A model generated the notes under the pieces. The model did not search any database, had not been told where the DNA came from, and saw nothing but the letters and a program-made list of their open reading frames with translations. From NCBI GenBank assembly GCA_018223385.1, contig JAGTTR010000016.1, forward strand, positions 1-64,000: DNA of 64,000 nucleotides, given 5' to 3'. The position numbers and the translations under genes were made by a program. Source of the stretch: Oscillospiraceae bacterium Marseille-Q3528 (GTDB taxonomy: Bacteria; Bacillota; Clostridia; Lachnospirales; Lachnospiraceae). Shown here one piece after another: positions 42,034 to 49,815 of the stretch (position 1 is the stretch's first letter; each line of letters opens with the position of its first letter).

Positions 42034-42933
42034 ATGGATAACCAGAGCAGACATGCTTATCTCATCATTGCCCACACCCAGTTTGGCCAGCTGAAAAAGC
42101 TGCTGCGCATGTTGGATGACGGGCGCAATGATATTTATGTACACATAGACAGCAAGGCGAAGGATTTTCGCAGGGAGGACTTTGACGGGATCATGTCCCA
42201 GGCCGGGCTGTTTTTCACGGAACGGACATCGGTGATCTGGGGCGCTTACAGCCAGATCCATTCGGAGCTGGTGCTGCTTCACACGGCGGCCCCCGGCCAT
42301 TACGGCTATTATCACCTGCTTTCCGGGGCCGATCTTCCCATCAAGAGCCAGGATGAGATCCATGCATTTTTTGATGCCCACGCGGGCCGGGAGTTCATTG
42401 ATTTTGAAGGGCCGGTTTTCCGGGAGGAAAAGAAAATCCTGCTGCAGTATTATTACCGTTTTCAGGAACACCATGCCGGACGGAGCCGCTGGCTGGATTT
42501 TCTCGATCAGATGTCTATCCGTTTGCAGAAGCTGCGGGGCGTGGATCGGCTGAAGGGAAACACAATGGTGCTCCAGAAGGGTGCCAACTGGTTCAGCATC
42601 ACAGATGCGCTGGCCCAGTATGTGGTGGAGAAGGAGCCACAGATCGCGGCCATGTATGCCCATACGAAATGCTGCGACGAGGTATTTTTGCAGACGCTGG
42701 TGGTGAACAGCCCGTTCCGGGAGGCGCTGATGGATCCGACCATGAGCGGCGGCAGCCAGGGCTTTGCAAGGCTTATCGACTGGAACCGGGGCAGCCCGTA
42801 TACGTTCCGGCAGGCGGATTTTCAGGAGCTGATGGTGTCGGACTGCATGTTTGCCAGAAAGTTTGACGAGACGGTGGATGGGGCCATCATTGACGAGATC
42901 GGGGCGCAGGTGTGTCCCACATGGAACAGGTAA
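42034..42933 (+). CDS. GT14-type N-acetylglucosaminyltransferase (core-2/I-branching family)
   Basis: A 299-residue enzyme of the Branch family. It begins AYLIIAHTQFGQLKKLL, with YVHIDSK, VIWGAYSQIHSELVLL, YYHLLSGADLPIKS, ANWFSIT and a CCDEVFLQTL acidic motif. Bacterial GT14 proteins add branching sugars to surface glycans. It sits 16 bases after clpX with a strong GGGAGGAG ribosome site. Confidence 0.87.
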   Translation: MDNQSRHAYLIIAHTQFGQLKKLLRMLDDGRNDIYVHIDSKAKDFRREDFDGIMSQAGLFFTERTSVIWGAYSQIHSELVLLHTAAPGHYGYYHLLSGADLPIKSQDEIHAFFDAHAGREFIDFEGPVFREEKKILLQYYYRFQEHHAGRSRWLDFLDQMSIRLQKLRGVDRLKGNTMVLQKGANWFSITDALAQYVVEKEPQIAAMYAHTKCCDEVFLQTLVVNSPFREALMDPTMSGGSQGFARLIDWNRGSPYTFRQADFQELMVSDCMFARKFDETVDGAIIDEIGAQVCPTWNR

Positions 42934-42978
42934 CTGCAATTTTTTATTATATAATTTTCAGAAAGCGAGGAATGGAAC

Positions 42979-43455
42979 ATGGCATTTTTTAATGATTTAG
43001 GGAAAAAGATCACCGACACAGTGGATGTGGTGGGCAAGAAGACCAATGAGGTGGTAGAGATCCAGAAGCTGCGTGGACAGATTTCCAGCCTGGAGCGGGA
43101 GACAGCAGGCTGCTACGAGGAGCTGGGCAGGATTCTTTTTGAAAAATATGAGAATCACGAGGAGCTTCCCGAGGAGGCAGAGGCACTCTGCGATACCATT
43201 GCGGCAAACATGGTGCTGATCACCGAGTATGAAAATGAGATCGCAGACATGAAGGGACAGCAGAAATGCCCGTCCTGTGGCGCAGTGGTGAAAAATGATA
43301 TGAATTTCTGCCCGAAATGCGGCGCAAAGGTGAAAGAAGAGGAATCCTGTGGCTGCGAGGAAAAGGAAGAGGCAGCGGAAGCCTGTGGATGTGCACAGAC
43401 AGAGGAAAAGGCTGCTGACTGCTGCTGCGGCGCCAAAGAGGAAGAAGAACAGTGA
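42979..43455 (+). CDS. Zinc-ribbon protein with coiled-coil and Cys-rich tail
   Basis: A 158-residue protein. An N-terminal helical part (1-75) is predicted to be coiled-coil. A double CxxC zinc ribbon follows (CPSCGAVVKNDMNFCPKCG). The acidic C-terminal tail is studded with extra cysteines (CGC, CGC, CCCG), which might bind metal. The stop overlaps the start of the LspA-like gene (GTGA). The function is unknown. Confidence 0.72.
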   Translation: MAFFNDLGKKITDTVDVVGKKTNEVVEIQKLRGQISSLERETAGCYEELGRILFEKYENHEELPEEAEALCDTIAANMVLITEYENEIADMKGQQKCPSCGAVVKNDMNFCPKCGAKVKEEESCGCEEKEEAAEACGCAQTEEKAADCCCGAKEEEEQ

Positions 43456-43910
43456 TCTGGCTTTTGCTGGTCATCGGTATTTTTGTGGGGGACGGTCTGT
43501 GTAAAACATACATGGACCGTTCTCTTCAGGAGAAGGAACAGCGTCCGGTGCTGGGCGGCCATGTGATCCTGCGAAAATTTCACAATCCCGGCGCCATGCT
43601 GGGGCTGGGACAGAACCGAAGGCCGGTGCTGGCGCTGGTCTCCGGGCTGATGACTGGGGCGCTGGCCATTGGCTGGCTGCGTGTGCTGCAGGAAAAAGGC
43701 GGAATGCTGTTGAAGCTGGCCATGAGCTTTCTGCTGGGCGGCGCCCTCAGCAACGTGTGGGATCGCCTTCGGCAGGGCTTTGTGGTGGACTATTTCAGCT
43801 TCCGCGTGCCGCTGGAAAAACTGCGCCGCATCGTGTTCAACCTGTCTGATCTGTTTATTTTCGCAGGGGCAGGACTGATGATCGTGTACAGCTTTTTCAA
43901 ACGAAAGTAA
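43452..43910 (+). CDS. Divergent signal peptidase II-like protein
   Basis: A 152-residue protein with four membrane segments and LspA-like motifs: HNPGAMLG for NxGAAF, GGALSNVWDR (N101, D104, R105), VVDYF with D113 and FNLSD with D133. The two aspartates match the catalytic pair of signal peptidase II, which cuts lipoprotein signal peptides. The N-terminus is shorter and the surrounding motifs are changed, so this is likely an LspA paralog, not the housekeeping enzyme. GTG at 43452 overlaps the preceding stop. Confidence 0.72.
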   Translation: MIWLLLVIGIFVGDGLCKTYMDRSLQEKEQRPVLGGHVILRKFHNPGAMLGLGQNRRPVLALVSGLMTGALAIGWLRVLQEKGGMLLKLAMSFLLGGALSNVWDRLRQGFVVDYFSFRVPLEKLRRIVFNLSDLFIFAGAGLMIVYSFFKRK

Positions 43911-43932
43911 AAATAAAAGTTGAGGAATTGTG

Positions 43933-45108
43933 ATGAACAGTCGATTTGATGAAGTGATAGATCGAAGCCATTCCATGTCTGTCAAGGTGGATATGAAAGC
44001 GGACTTCCATGTACCGGAGGACGCGCTGCCCATGTGGGTGGCGGATATGGATTTCCGGTCGCCGGACGGGGTGCAGGAGGCGCTGGGCCAGATCGTAGAG
44101 CGGGGCATTTACGGGTACTCCAACTGCAAAAAGGAATATTTTGACGTGCTGTCGGACTGGTATGCCAGACATTACGGCTGGCAGCTGCGGGAAGAATGGC
44201 TGGTGCGTACGCCCAGTGTGGTGTATGCACTGTTTGCGGCGGTGAAGGCGCTGACAGCGCCCGGGGAAGCGGTGATGATCCTGCGGCCGGTGTACGGCCC
44301 TTTTACCCGCTGTGTGGAAAAGACCGGGCGGCGGCTGGTGACCCATGCCCTGCACATCCGGGACGGCCACTATGAGATGGACTTTGAAGCGCTGGAACAG
44401 CAGATCGCAGAGGAACAGGTCAGACTGCTGCTGTTCTGTAATCCCCACAATCCCGGCGGCCGGGTGTGGACGAGGGAAGAACTGGAGCATCTGGGAGCCA
44501 TCTGTCTGGCCCATGGTGTGAAGATCGTGTCCGATGAGATCCATCAGGATTTCATCTATCCGGGGCACACCTTCACCTGTCTGGCTTCCATCAGCCCGGC
44601 GCTGGCGGATATCACGGTGACTTGTACTTCCCCCAGCAAGACGTTCAATCTGGCGGGGCTGCAGATTTCCAATATCTGGATCCCCAATGGGGAAATGCGT
44701 GCGGCTTTCCGGGAAGTGGTGGCCCAGACCGGCTATGACGGGCCGGGGCTCATGGGGCTGGCGGCTACGATGGCGGCCTATGCCACCGGGGAACAGTGGC
44801 TTGTGGATTTAAGGGCATACCTGTGGGAAAACATCCAGTATGTGAAAAATTGTGTGGAAAACCATGCGCCGAAGATCCGGCTCATGATCCCGGAGGGGAC
44901 CTACCTTCTGTGGATGGATTTTTCTGCGTATGGCTTGTCTGAAAAAGAACTGGATCGAAAGATGAAAGAAGAGGCAAAGCTCTGGCTCAACGCCGGGGAC
45001 GCTTTTGGAAGCGAGGGCGCAGGCTGGATGCGCATGAACATCGCGTGTCCGCGGGCGACGGTAGAAGAAGGCTGTCGGCGGCTGATAAGTGTATTTGGAG
45101 AGCAATAA
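43933..45108 (+). CDS. PatB/MalY-type pyridoxal-phosphate C-S lyase
   Basis: A 391-residue class I/II aminotransferase-fold enzyme. ATG 43933 follows GAGGA by 6 bases. The PatB family pattern is LPMWVADMDF, YGYSNCKKEYF, NPHNPGGRVW, VSDEIHQDF and the PLP lysine K236 in SPSKTFNLAGLQ. Members split cystathionine or cysteine conjugates to thiol, pyruvate and ammonia. A terminator follows. Confidence 0.88.
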   Translation: MNSRFDEVIDRSHSMSVKVDMKADFHVPEDALPMWVADMDFRSPDGVQEALGQIVERGIYGYSNCKKEYFDVLSDWYARHYGWQLREEWLVRTPSVVYALFAAVKALTAPGEAVMILRPVYGPFTRCVEKTGRRLVTHALHIRDGHYEMDFEALEQQIAEEQVRLLLFCNPHNPGGRVWTREELEHLGAICLAHGVKIVSDEIHQDFIYPGHTFTCLASISPALADITVTCTSPSKTFNLAGLQISNIWIPNGEMRAAFREVVAQTGYDGPGLMGLAATMAAYATGEQWLVDLRAYLWENIQYVKNCVENHAPKIRLMIPEGTYLLWMDFSAYGLSEKELDRKMKEEAKLWLNAGDAFGSEGAGWMRMNIACPRATVEEGCRRLISVFGEQ

Positions 45109-45109
45109 T

Positions 45110-45148
45110 AAAAAGGGATCGTATCTATAGTCAGGTACGGTCCCTTTT
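45110..45148 (+). terminator. Terminator after the C-S lyase gene
   Basis: AAAAGGGATCGTATC pairs with GGTACGGTCCCTTTT, with two G-U pairs and an 8-base loop, flanked by A and T runs. Confidence 0.75.
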
Positions 45149-45209
45149 CACTGCGATTATGCTGCATCTGACGGAAGCTGACTGCAGCAGGTGTCGTAGA
45201 TTTTTCAGT

Positions 45210-45542
45210 CTAAAATACGACGGTCAGCAGCATTTTGAAGCGCTCTTCCCCGTATACGGCGTGGGGAATGTTGACGGGCATGACAATGCTCTGGCCCTCA
45301 GTGAGCACATGGGGCTTGTCGTCGATGGTAAAACGGCCAGTGCCCTCCAGCACAGTTACCATGGCGTCTCCGCCTGCTGCGTGGGTGCTGATCTCCTCGC
45401 CTTTTTCAAAGGCAAACAGCGTCAGGCTGACGGCATCGTTCTGTGCCAGCGTTTTGCTGACGATCTGGCCGTCCTGGTATTCCACCTGATCTGCCAGGCG
45501 GAGAACTTCTGCTTTTGCGATATTTTTCATGGGTGCATCCAT
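45210..45542 (-). CDS. Cupin-domain protein
   Basis: A 110-residue single-domain cupin. ATG 45542 is 8 bases after GGAGG. Cupin motif 1 is weakened to STHAAGGDAMVTVLEG and motif 2 is MPVNIPHAV. Small cupins of this kind are common in anaerobes beside metabolic genes and may bind a metal or small ligand. The ligand is unknown. Confidence 0.85.
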   Translation of the reverse strand: MDAPMKNIAKAEVLRLADQVEYQDGQIVSKTLAQNDAVSLTLFAFEKGEEISTHAAGGDAMVTVLEGTGRFTIDDKPHVLTEGQSIVMPVNIPHAVYGEERFKMLLTVVF

Positions 45543-45572
45543 TGATATAGCCTCCCTTATTATTTTCCAAAC

Positions 45573-45675
45573 GCACGAACCCGCACGGTCGTGCTCTATT
45601 TCCTGCTGCGCAGGCCGTTCGTTCGTTAATGACGCAGGAAAAGAAAATGCCGTCTTCGACGTCGCTTTCTTTTCG
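45573..45675. other. Palindrome-rich stretch upstream of the cupin gene
   Basis: GCACGA (45573-45578) pairs with TCGTGC (45589-45594). TTTCCTGC (45599-45606 area) pairs with GCAGGAAA (45634-45641 area). GAAAAGAAA pairs with TTTCTTTTC around a GTC-TTC-GAC loop (45637-45675). The rest of the 341-bp gap (45543-45883) is AT-rich with no gene seen. Confidence 0.45.
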
Positions 45676-45883
45676 CTTGCTTATATATATTAATATACCA
45701 TATTTTTAATTAAAATACTGTTGTTTTTCCAACAAATCTCGTAGTTGATTTTGCTGATCTTTTTCCTGCATTGTTTTCGCGGGGCAATTCCGATTTCGTT
45801 TCTCTTTATAAAAATTGTTTGCCAGGATTTCCGGGAGACTCTGTGCATATATTTACAGTAAATGAGAAAAAGCAGGGAATGCT

Positions 45884-46687
45884 TTGAAAAAGAAAAAAAT
45901 ATTTTTGTGGCTGCCGATGGTATTGTTTGTGCTGGTGCTGGCGGGCGGCATATGGTCAGGCACGGTGCCGGTGCGTGGGCTGCGGGAGGTGCTGTCGGTG
46001 AGCGCTCATCTGGGAGAGATTCTGGCAAACGGGAAAAAGCAGCGGCAGCTGCCCATTTACAGTGTGGAGACGAAAGATGCGGTGGTGGCGCTGACCTTTG
46101 ACTGTGCCTGGGGAACGGAGGATCTGGATGAGGTGCTGCGGGTGCTGGGGGAGCATGGGGCGAAGGCCGCCTTTTTTATGACCGGCGGTTTTATCAGTGA
46201 GCACCCGGAAGCTGTGCAGAAGCTTGCAGCGGCAGGACATGATCTGGGCAACCACGGCGATCACCACAAGCAGATGTCCCAGCTTTCGGAGGCGGCGTGC
46301 CGGGAGGAGATCACAGGCGTGCACACAAAGATCAAAAATCTGACGGGAACGGATATCCATCTGTTCCGGCCGCCCTATGGGGATTACAACAACACCGTGC
46401 TGGAAGCGGCGAAAGCCTGCGGGTACACGTCCGTGCAGTGGTCGGTGGATTCCCTGGACTGGAAAGACTATGGCGCGGAGGACATTGTGGATCGGGTGTG
46501 CCATCACAAAAATCTGGAAAACGGTGCCATCATTCTGTTACATACCGGAACAAAATACACCGCAGAGGCGCTGCCGAAGCTGCTGGAGGGGCTGGAGCAG
46601 GCGGGCTATGGATTTGTGTCATTAAGTGAGATGCTGCTGGAGGAACCGTACACCATCGACCATGAAGGAAGGCAGAGGGCTTTGTAA
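45884..46687 (+). CDS. Polysaccharide deacetylase (NodB/PdaB-like)
   Basis: A 267-residue protein starting at TTG 45884 behind AGGGA, with an N-terminal signal/anchor (about 5-22). The NodB domain has TFDCAWG with the catalytic acid, GNHGDHH with the two metal histidines, RPPYG and a late LLHTG. The TFDCAWG form, in place of TFDDG, is typical of sporulation-type PdaB relatives. It would remove acetyl groups from wall glycans. Confidence 0.87.
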   Translation: MKKKKIFLWLPMVLFVLVLAGGIWSGTVPVRGLREVLSVSAHLGEILANGKKQRQLPIYSVETKDAVVALTFDCAWGTEDLDEVLRVLGEHGAKAAFFMTGGFISEHPEAVQKLAAAGHDLGNHGDHHKQMSQLSEAACREEITGVHTKIKNLTGTDIHLFRPPYGDYNNTVLEAAKACGYTSVQWSVDSLDWKDYGAEDIVDRVCHHKNLENGAIILLHTGTKYTAEALPKLLEGLEQAGYGFVSLSEMLLEEPYTIDHEGRQRAL

Positions 46688-46707
46688 GATCTTCGCCTGA
46701 ACCTGTC

Positions 46708-46881
46708 ATACGAATTACCCGAATTGCTCCGTGCGTTGCACTCCCGCAATTCTGCCCGATATTCGCATATCGGTAAGTTTCACTTACCTTTTATGCTCAT
46801 ACCGGGGCGCGTTTCAAGGTCTTACGTCCATTTTTGTGCGAGCACAAATGGCCGAAGACTTTGAAACACTGTAATTCGTAT
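46708..46881 (-). repeat. Intergenic structured element, copy D
   Basis: Perfect 10-bp terminal inverted repeat ATACGAATTA (46708-46717) and TAATTCGTAT (46872-46881). Inside are a long hairpin GAATTGC..GCAATTC (46721-46752), CCGATA..TATCGG (46756-46773), GGTAAG..CTTACC (46772-46788), an outer stem GTTTCAAGGTCTT with AAGACTTTGAAAC, and an inner hairpin ending GTGC-GA-GCAC. On the minus strand the core reads CGCCCCGGTATGAGCATAAA. Confidence 0.7.
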
Positions 46882-46947
46882 AAATCTTTGTCAGAAAATA
46901 CATACTATGACAGAAATATATGTAGAGGACAGTTCAGGAGGAAGAAA

Positions 46948-48675
46948 ATGAAAGACAGGATGTTTGAGGTACTGCAGCGTGTGGGGCGCTCTTTTATGCT
47001 GCCCATTGCGATTTTACCGGTGGCGGGGCTGTTTCTGGGGATCGGCGGTTCCTTTACCAATGAAACAATGCTGAACACCTATGGGCTGACGGGGATTTTG
47101 CGGCCGGGGACACCGGCCAACGCCATTCTGACGGTAATGAATGCGGCGGGCAATATTGTATTTGCCAATCTGCCGGTACTATTTGCCATGGGCGTTGCCA
47201 TTGGCATGGCGCGAAAGGAAAAAGAGGTGGCGGCGCTGTCGGCGGTCATCGCTTTTTTTGTCATGCATGCATCTATCGGCGCGCTGATCACCCTGCGGGG
47301 CGGCGCCCAGGAGATGCTGTCCGGCGCGGTGGAGGATGTGTGCGGCATTACTTCCCTGCAGATGGGCGTTTTTGGCGGCATTCTGGTAGGGCTGGGGGTG
47401 GCGGCCCTGCACAACCGGTTTTACCGGATCGCGCTGCCCCAGGTGCTGTCCTTTTTCGGCGGCACCCGGTTTGTGCCCATCATCAGTGCCATTGTGTATC
47501 TGGGCGTGGGCATTCTCCTGTTTTTTGTATGGCCGCCGGTGCAGGCGGGTATTTATCATGTGGGGGATCTGGTGCTCCGATCCGGCTACGCGGGCACCTG
47601 GCTGTATGGCCTGATGGAGCGGGCGCTCATTCCGTTCGGGCTGCATCATGTGTTTTATCTGCCGTTCTGGCAGACGGCGGTGGGCGGCACGGCACAGGTG
47701 GGCGGGCAGCTCATTGAGGGCGCCCAGAACATTTTCTTCGCGGAGCTGTCTCAGCCGGGCATTGCGCATTTCAGTGTGGCGGCTACCCGATTCATGTCCG
47801 GAAAATTTCCACTGATGATTTTCGGACTGCCGGGGGCGGCGCTGGCCATGTACCGCTGTGCTGATCCGGGCAAACGAAAAGAGGCCGGAGGCCTGTTGCT
47901 GTCCGCAGCGCTGACATCCATGCTCACCGGCATCACAGAGCCGCTGGAATTTACGTTTTTGTTCGTGGCGCCGGTGCTTTACGGCATTCACTGTGTGTTT
48001 GCCGGGGCGGCGTACATGCTCATGCATATGTGCAACGTGGGTGTGGGCATGACCTTTTCCGGCGGCCTTATCGACTTGTTCCTGTTCGGCATTTTGCAGG
48101 GCAATGCGAAAACCGACTGGGTGCGGATCGTTTTTGTGGGCATCGGCTATTTTATCGTTTATTATTTTCTGTTTTCTTTTCTCATCCGTCGGTTTGATTT
48201 CAAAACACCGGGCCGGGAGAGCGGAGCAGATGAGGTGAAGCTCTACACCCGGGCGGATGTCAATGCCAGAAAGCAGGCCGAGGCAGACGGTACATCAGTG
48301 CATCTGTCGGGAAATGGCAAGGGGACGGAAAACTCAGGACAAAAGGACGAGGGAAAGCGCCGAACTGGAGCTACAGGTCATTTGGATGACGGCAGAACCC
48401 AGACCGGAGCGGGAACAGCCCGTACTTTTGGGGATGCCATGGAAGTCAGTGCCCTCATCACGGAGGGGCTGGGCGGCCGGGACAATATCAGTGATGTGGA
48501 CTGCTGCGCCACCCGGCTGCGGGTGACGGTGCATGATGAGGCAAAAGTGGACGAGCTGCTGTTAAAAGAGAGCGGTGCTGCCGGGGTGATCCGGCGGGGC
48601 AAGGGTATCCAGGTGGTGTACGGGCCGCGGGTGACCGTGATCAAATCCGATCTGGAGGATTACTTGAGCCGATGA
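46948..48675 (+). CDS. PTS transporter subunit EIICB, glucose/maltose/GlcNAc type
   Basis: A 575-residue membrane permease. ATG 46948 follows AGGAGGAAG; the frame is open upstream only because it runs through the repeat element. The EIIC domain (1-410) has about ten helices and motifs GRSFMLPIAILPVAGLFLGIG and GITEPLEFTFLFVAP. A Gly/Thr-rich linker (430-490) leads to EIIB (about 495-575) with the phospho-cysteine in DCCATRLRV. No EIIA is encoded nearby, so a shared EIIA is needed. Sugar specificity is not certain. Confidence 0.9.
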   Translation: MKDRMFEVLQRVGRSFMLPIAILPVAGLFLGIGGSFTNETMLNTYGLTGILRPGTPANAILTVMNAAGNIVFANLPVLFAMGVAIGMARKEKEVAALSAVIAFFVMHASIGALITLRGGAQEMLSGAVEDVCGITSLQMGVFGGILVGLGVAALHNRFYRIALPQVLSFFGGTRFVPIISAIVYLGVGILLFFVWPPVQAGIYHVGDLVLRSGYAGTWLYGLMERALIPFGLHHVFYLPFWQTAVGGTAQVGGQLIEGAQNIFFAELSQPGIAHFSVAATRFMSGKFPLMIFGLPGAALAMYRCADPGKRKEAGGLLLSAALTSMLTGITEPLEFTFLFVAPVLYGIHCVFAGAAYMLMHMCNVGVGMTFSGGLIDLFLFGILQGNAKTDWVRIVFVGIGYFIVYYFLFSFLIRRFDFKTPGRESGADEVKLYTRADVNARKQAEADGTSVHLSGNGKGTENSGQKDEGKRRTGATGHLDDGRTQTGAGTARTFGDAMEVSALITEGLGGRDNISDVDCCATRLRVTVHDEAKVDELLLKESGAAGVIRRGKGIQVVYGPRVTVIKSDLEDYLSR

Positions 48676-48734
48676 ACAAAATGAGTTGCAAAGCGGCGGA
48701 GAGACGAAAATGTAGGTAATACGAACTTTGGGGC

Positions 48735-48763
48735 TTGCAGGAATGTCTGTTTGAAAATACAAT
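48735..48763 (+). promoter_or_regulatory. Promoter of the Cof-type phosphatase gene
   Basis: TTGCAG (48735-48740), 17 bases, TACAAT (48758-48763), 20 bases before the ATG at 48784. Confidence 0.55.
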
Positions 48764-48783
48764 AGACACAAAGGAGAAAACAG

Positions 48784-49599
48784 ATGAAGACTTTACTGAT
48801 TGCAATGGACCTGGACGGTACCCTGCTGTCCGAGGATCACGAGACCATATCGGCCCGGAACCGGGAAGCCCTGCGGGCGGCGTCGGAGCGGGGCGTGAAG
48901 ATCGTCATTGCCAGCGGCCGCACCAGGGGCGTCATGGGCAGTGTGTACGCGCAGCTGCCCTTTGCGGATTATGCGGTGACGTCCAATGGCGCGGCAGTGT
49001 ATGATCTGAAAACCGGGGATCGAGTGTGCTATCAGGGCATCCCCTATGAAAAATGGTGTAAGGTGTACGATATTTTCCGGCGGCACGGATCGGTGTTTGA
49101 GGTGTATGCGGACGGCCGGGCCCACATGGAGCGGCGGCTGTTTGTCCATTATGAGAACGACCTGCTGCCCAGGGATTTCGTGGAGAATCTGAAGAAATCC
49201 ATCGTGCCGGTGGAGAATGCCAGAGAATATCTGAAAGGAAAGAGCATTGAGAAGATATGTGCCCTGACCACAGATCCGGTGGAATATCCCCAGGCGCTGG
49301 CAGAACTGAATGCACTGCCGGGGCTTTGCCTGACGTCCTCCATTCCGGGCAATGTGGAGATCAACGAGGCAGGCACCAACAAGGGAAGTGCGCTGGCAGC
49401 GCTGTGTGAGACACTGGGCATTCCACAGGAGGCGGTGATGGCTTTCGGAGATGCCGGGAACGATGTGGAGATGCTGACCTTTGCCGGACAGTCCTACGCC
49501 ATGGAAAACGGAACCCCGGAGGCGAAGGCAGCGGCAAAAGCGGTGACACGCTCCAATGCCGAGGATGGAGTTGCCGCCGCGGTGGAGCAAATCCTGTAA
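48784..49599 (+). CDS. Cof-type HAD-IIB sugar-phosphate phosphatase
   Basis: A 271-residue haloacid dehalogenase hydrolase of the Cof/YidA type. Motif I is DLDGTLL with the nucleophile Asp, motif II VIASGR, the C2 cap lies in the middle, motif III is the KGSAL lysine and motif IV GDAGNDVEML. Such enzymes remove phosphate from sugar phosphates or flavin precursors. Its place after the PTS permease suggests a sugar phosphate (inference). Confidence 0.9.
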   Translation: MKTLLIAMDLDGTLLSEDHETISARNREALRAASERGVKIVIASGRTRGVMGSVYAQLPFADYAVTSNGAAVYDLKTGDRVCYQGIPYEKWCKVYDIFRRHGSVFEVYADGRAHMERRLFVHYENDLLPRDFVENLKKSIVPVENAREYLKGKSIEKICALTTDPVEYPQALAELNALPGLCLTSSIPGNVEINEAGTNKGSALAALCETLGIPQEAVMAFGDAGNDVEMLTFAGQSYAMENGTPEAKAAAKAVTRSNAEDGVAAAVEQIL

Positions 49600-49617
49600 G
49601 GATCATGCAAACATTTC

Positions 49618-49646
49618 TTGACAAACCGGAACACCGTTGGTATCAT
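49618..49646 (+). promoter_or_regulatory. Likely glnA promoter
   Basis: TTGACA (49618-49623), 17 bases, TATCAT (49641-49646). Transcription would begin near 49653, only a few bases before the terminator-like hairpin at 49660-49693, so the hairpin would lie in the glnA leader. Confidence 0.6.
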
Positions 49647-49659
49647 CATCAGTAGAACA

Positions 49660-49693
49660 AGGGGGTTCCGACAACGGGATACCCCTCTTTTTT
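49660..49693 (+). terminator. Terminator/attenuator hairpin upstream of glnA
   Basis: AGGGGGTTCC and GGGATACCCCT fold into a stem with one bulge and a GACAAC hexaloop, followed by a T-rich run CTTTTTT. It may simply end the phosphatase gene, but it lies downstream of a good promoter, so it could attenuate glnA. Confidence 0.65.
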
Positions 49694-49701
49694 ATTTCAT
49701 T

Positions 49702-49798
49702 ACAGTGAACCAAAGTCTGCTTCCGCCTATGACTGCACGGAGGCGGGCGAAAGACTTTTGGACACGCCCAGACATGAGCAGCAAATAAGCAGTATCAC
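49702..49798 (+). repeat. Intergenic structured element, copy F (glnA leader)
   Basis: Outer stem CCAAAGTCT (49710-49718) with AGACTTTTGG (49752-49761), inner stem CCGCCT with AGGCGG, then the core CACGCCCAGACATGAGCAGC. It ends at the glnA ribosome site. It could also be read as an RNA target of the ANTAR protein, but related elements occur far from glnA. Confidence 0.55.
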
Positions 49799-49815
49799 AG
49801 GGAAGGAGCAATGAT

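Noticed and set aside
40806..42035. Long minus-strand open frame (409 codons) opposite clpX
   Set aside because: A mirror of the strongly conserved ClpX coding sequence; composition is His/Gln/Leu-rich and no ribosome site or domain is seen.
46834..46947. N-terminal extension of the PTS permease back to 46834
   Set aside because: It would be encoded by the structured element; AGGAGGAAG directly precedes ATG 46948, and the family begins there.
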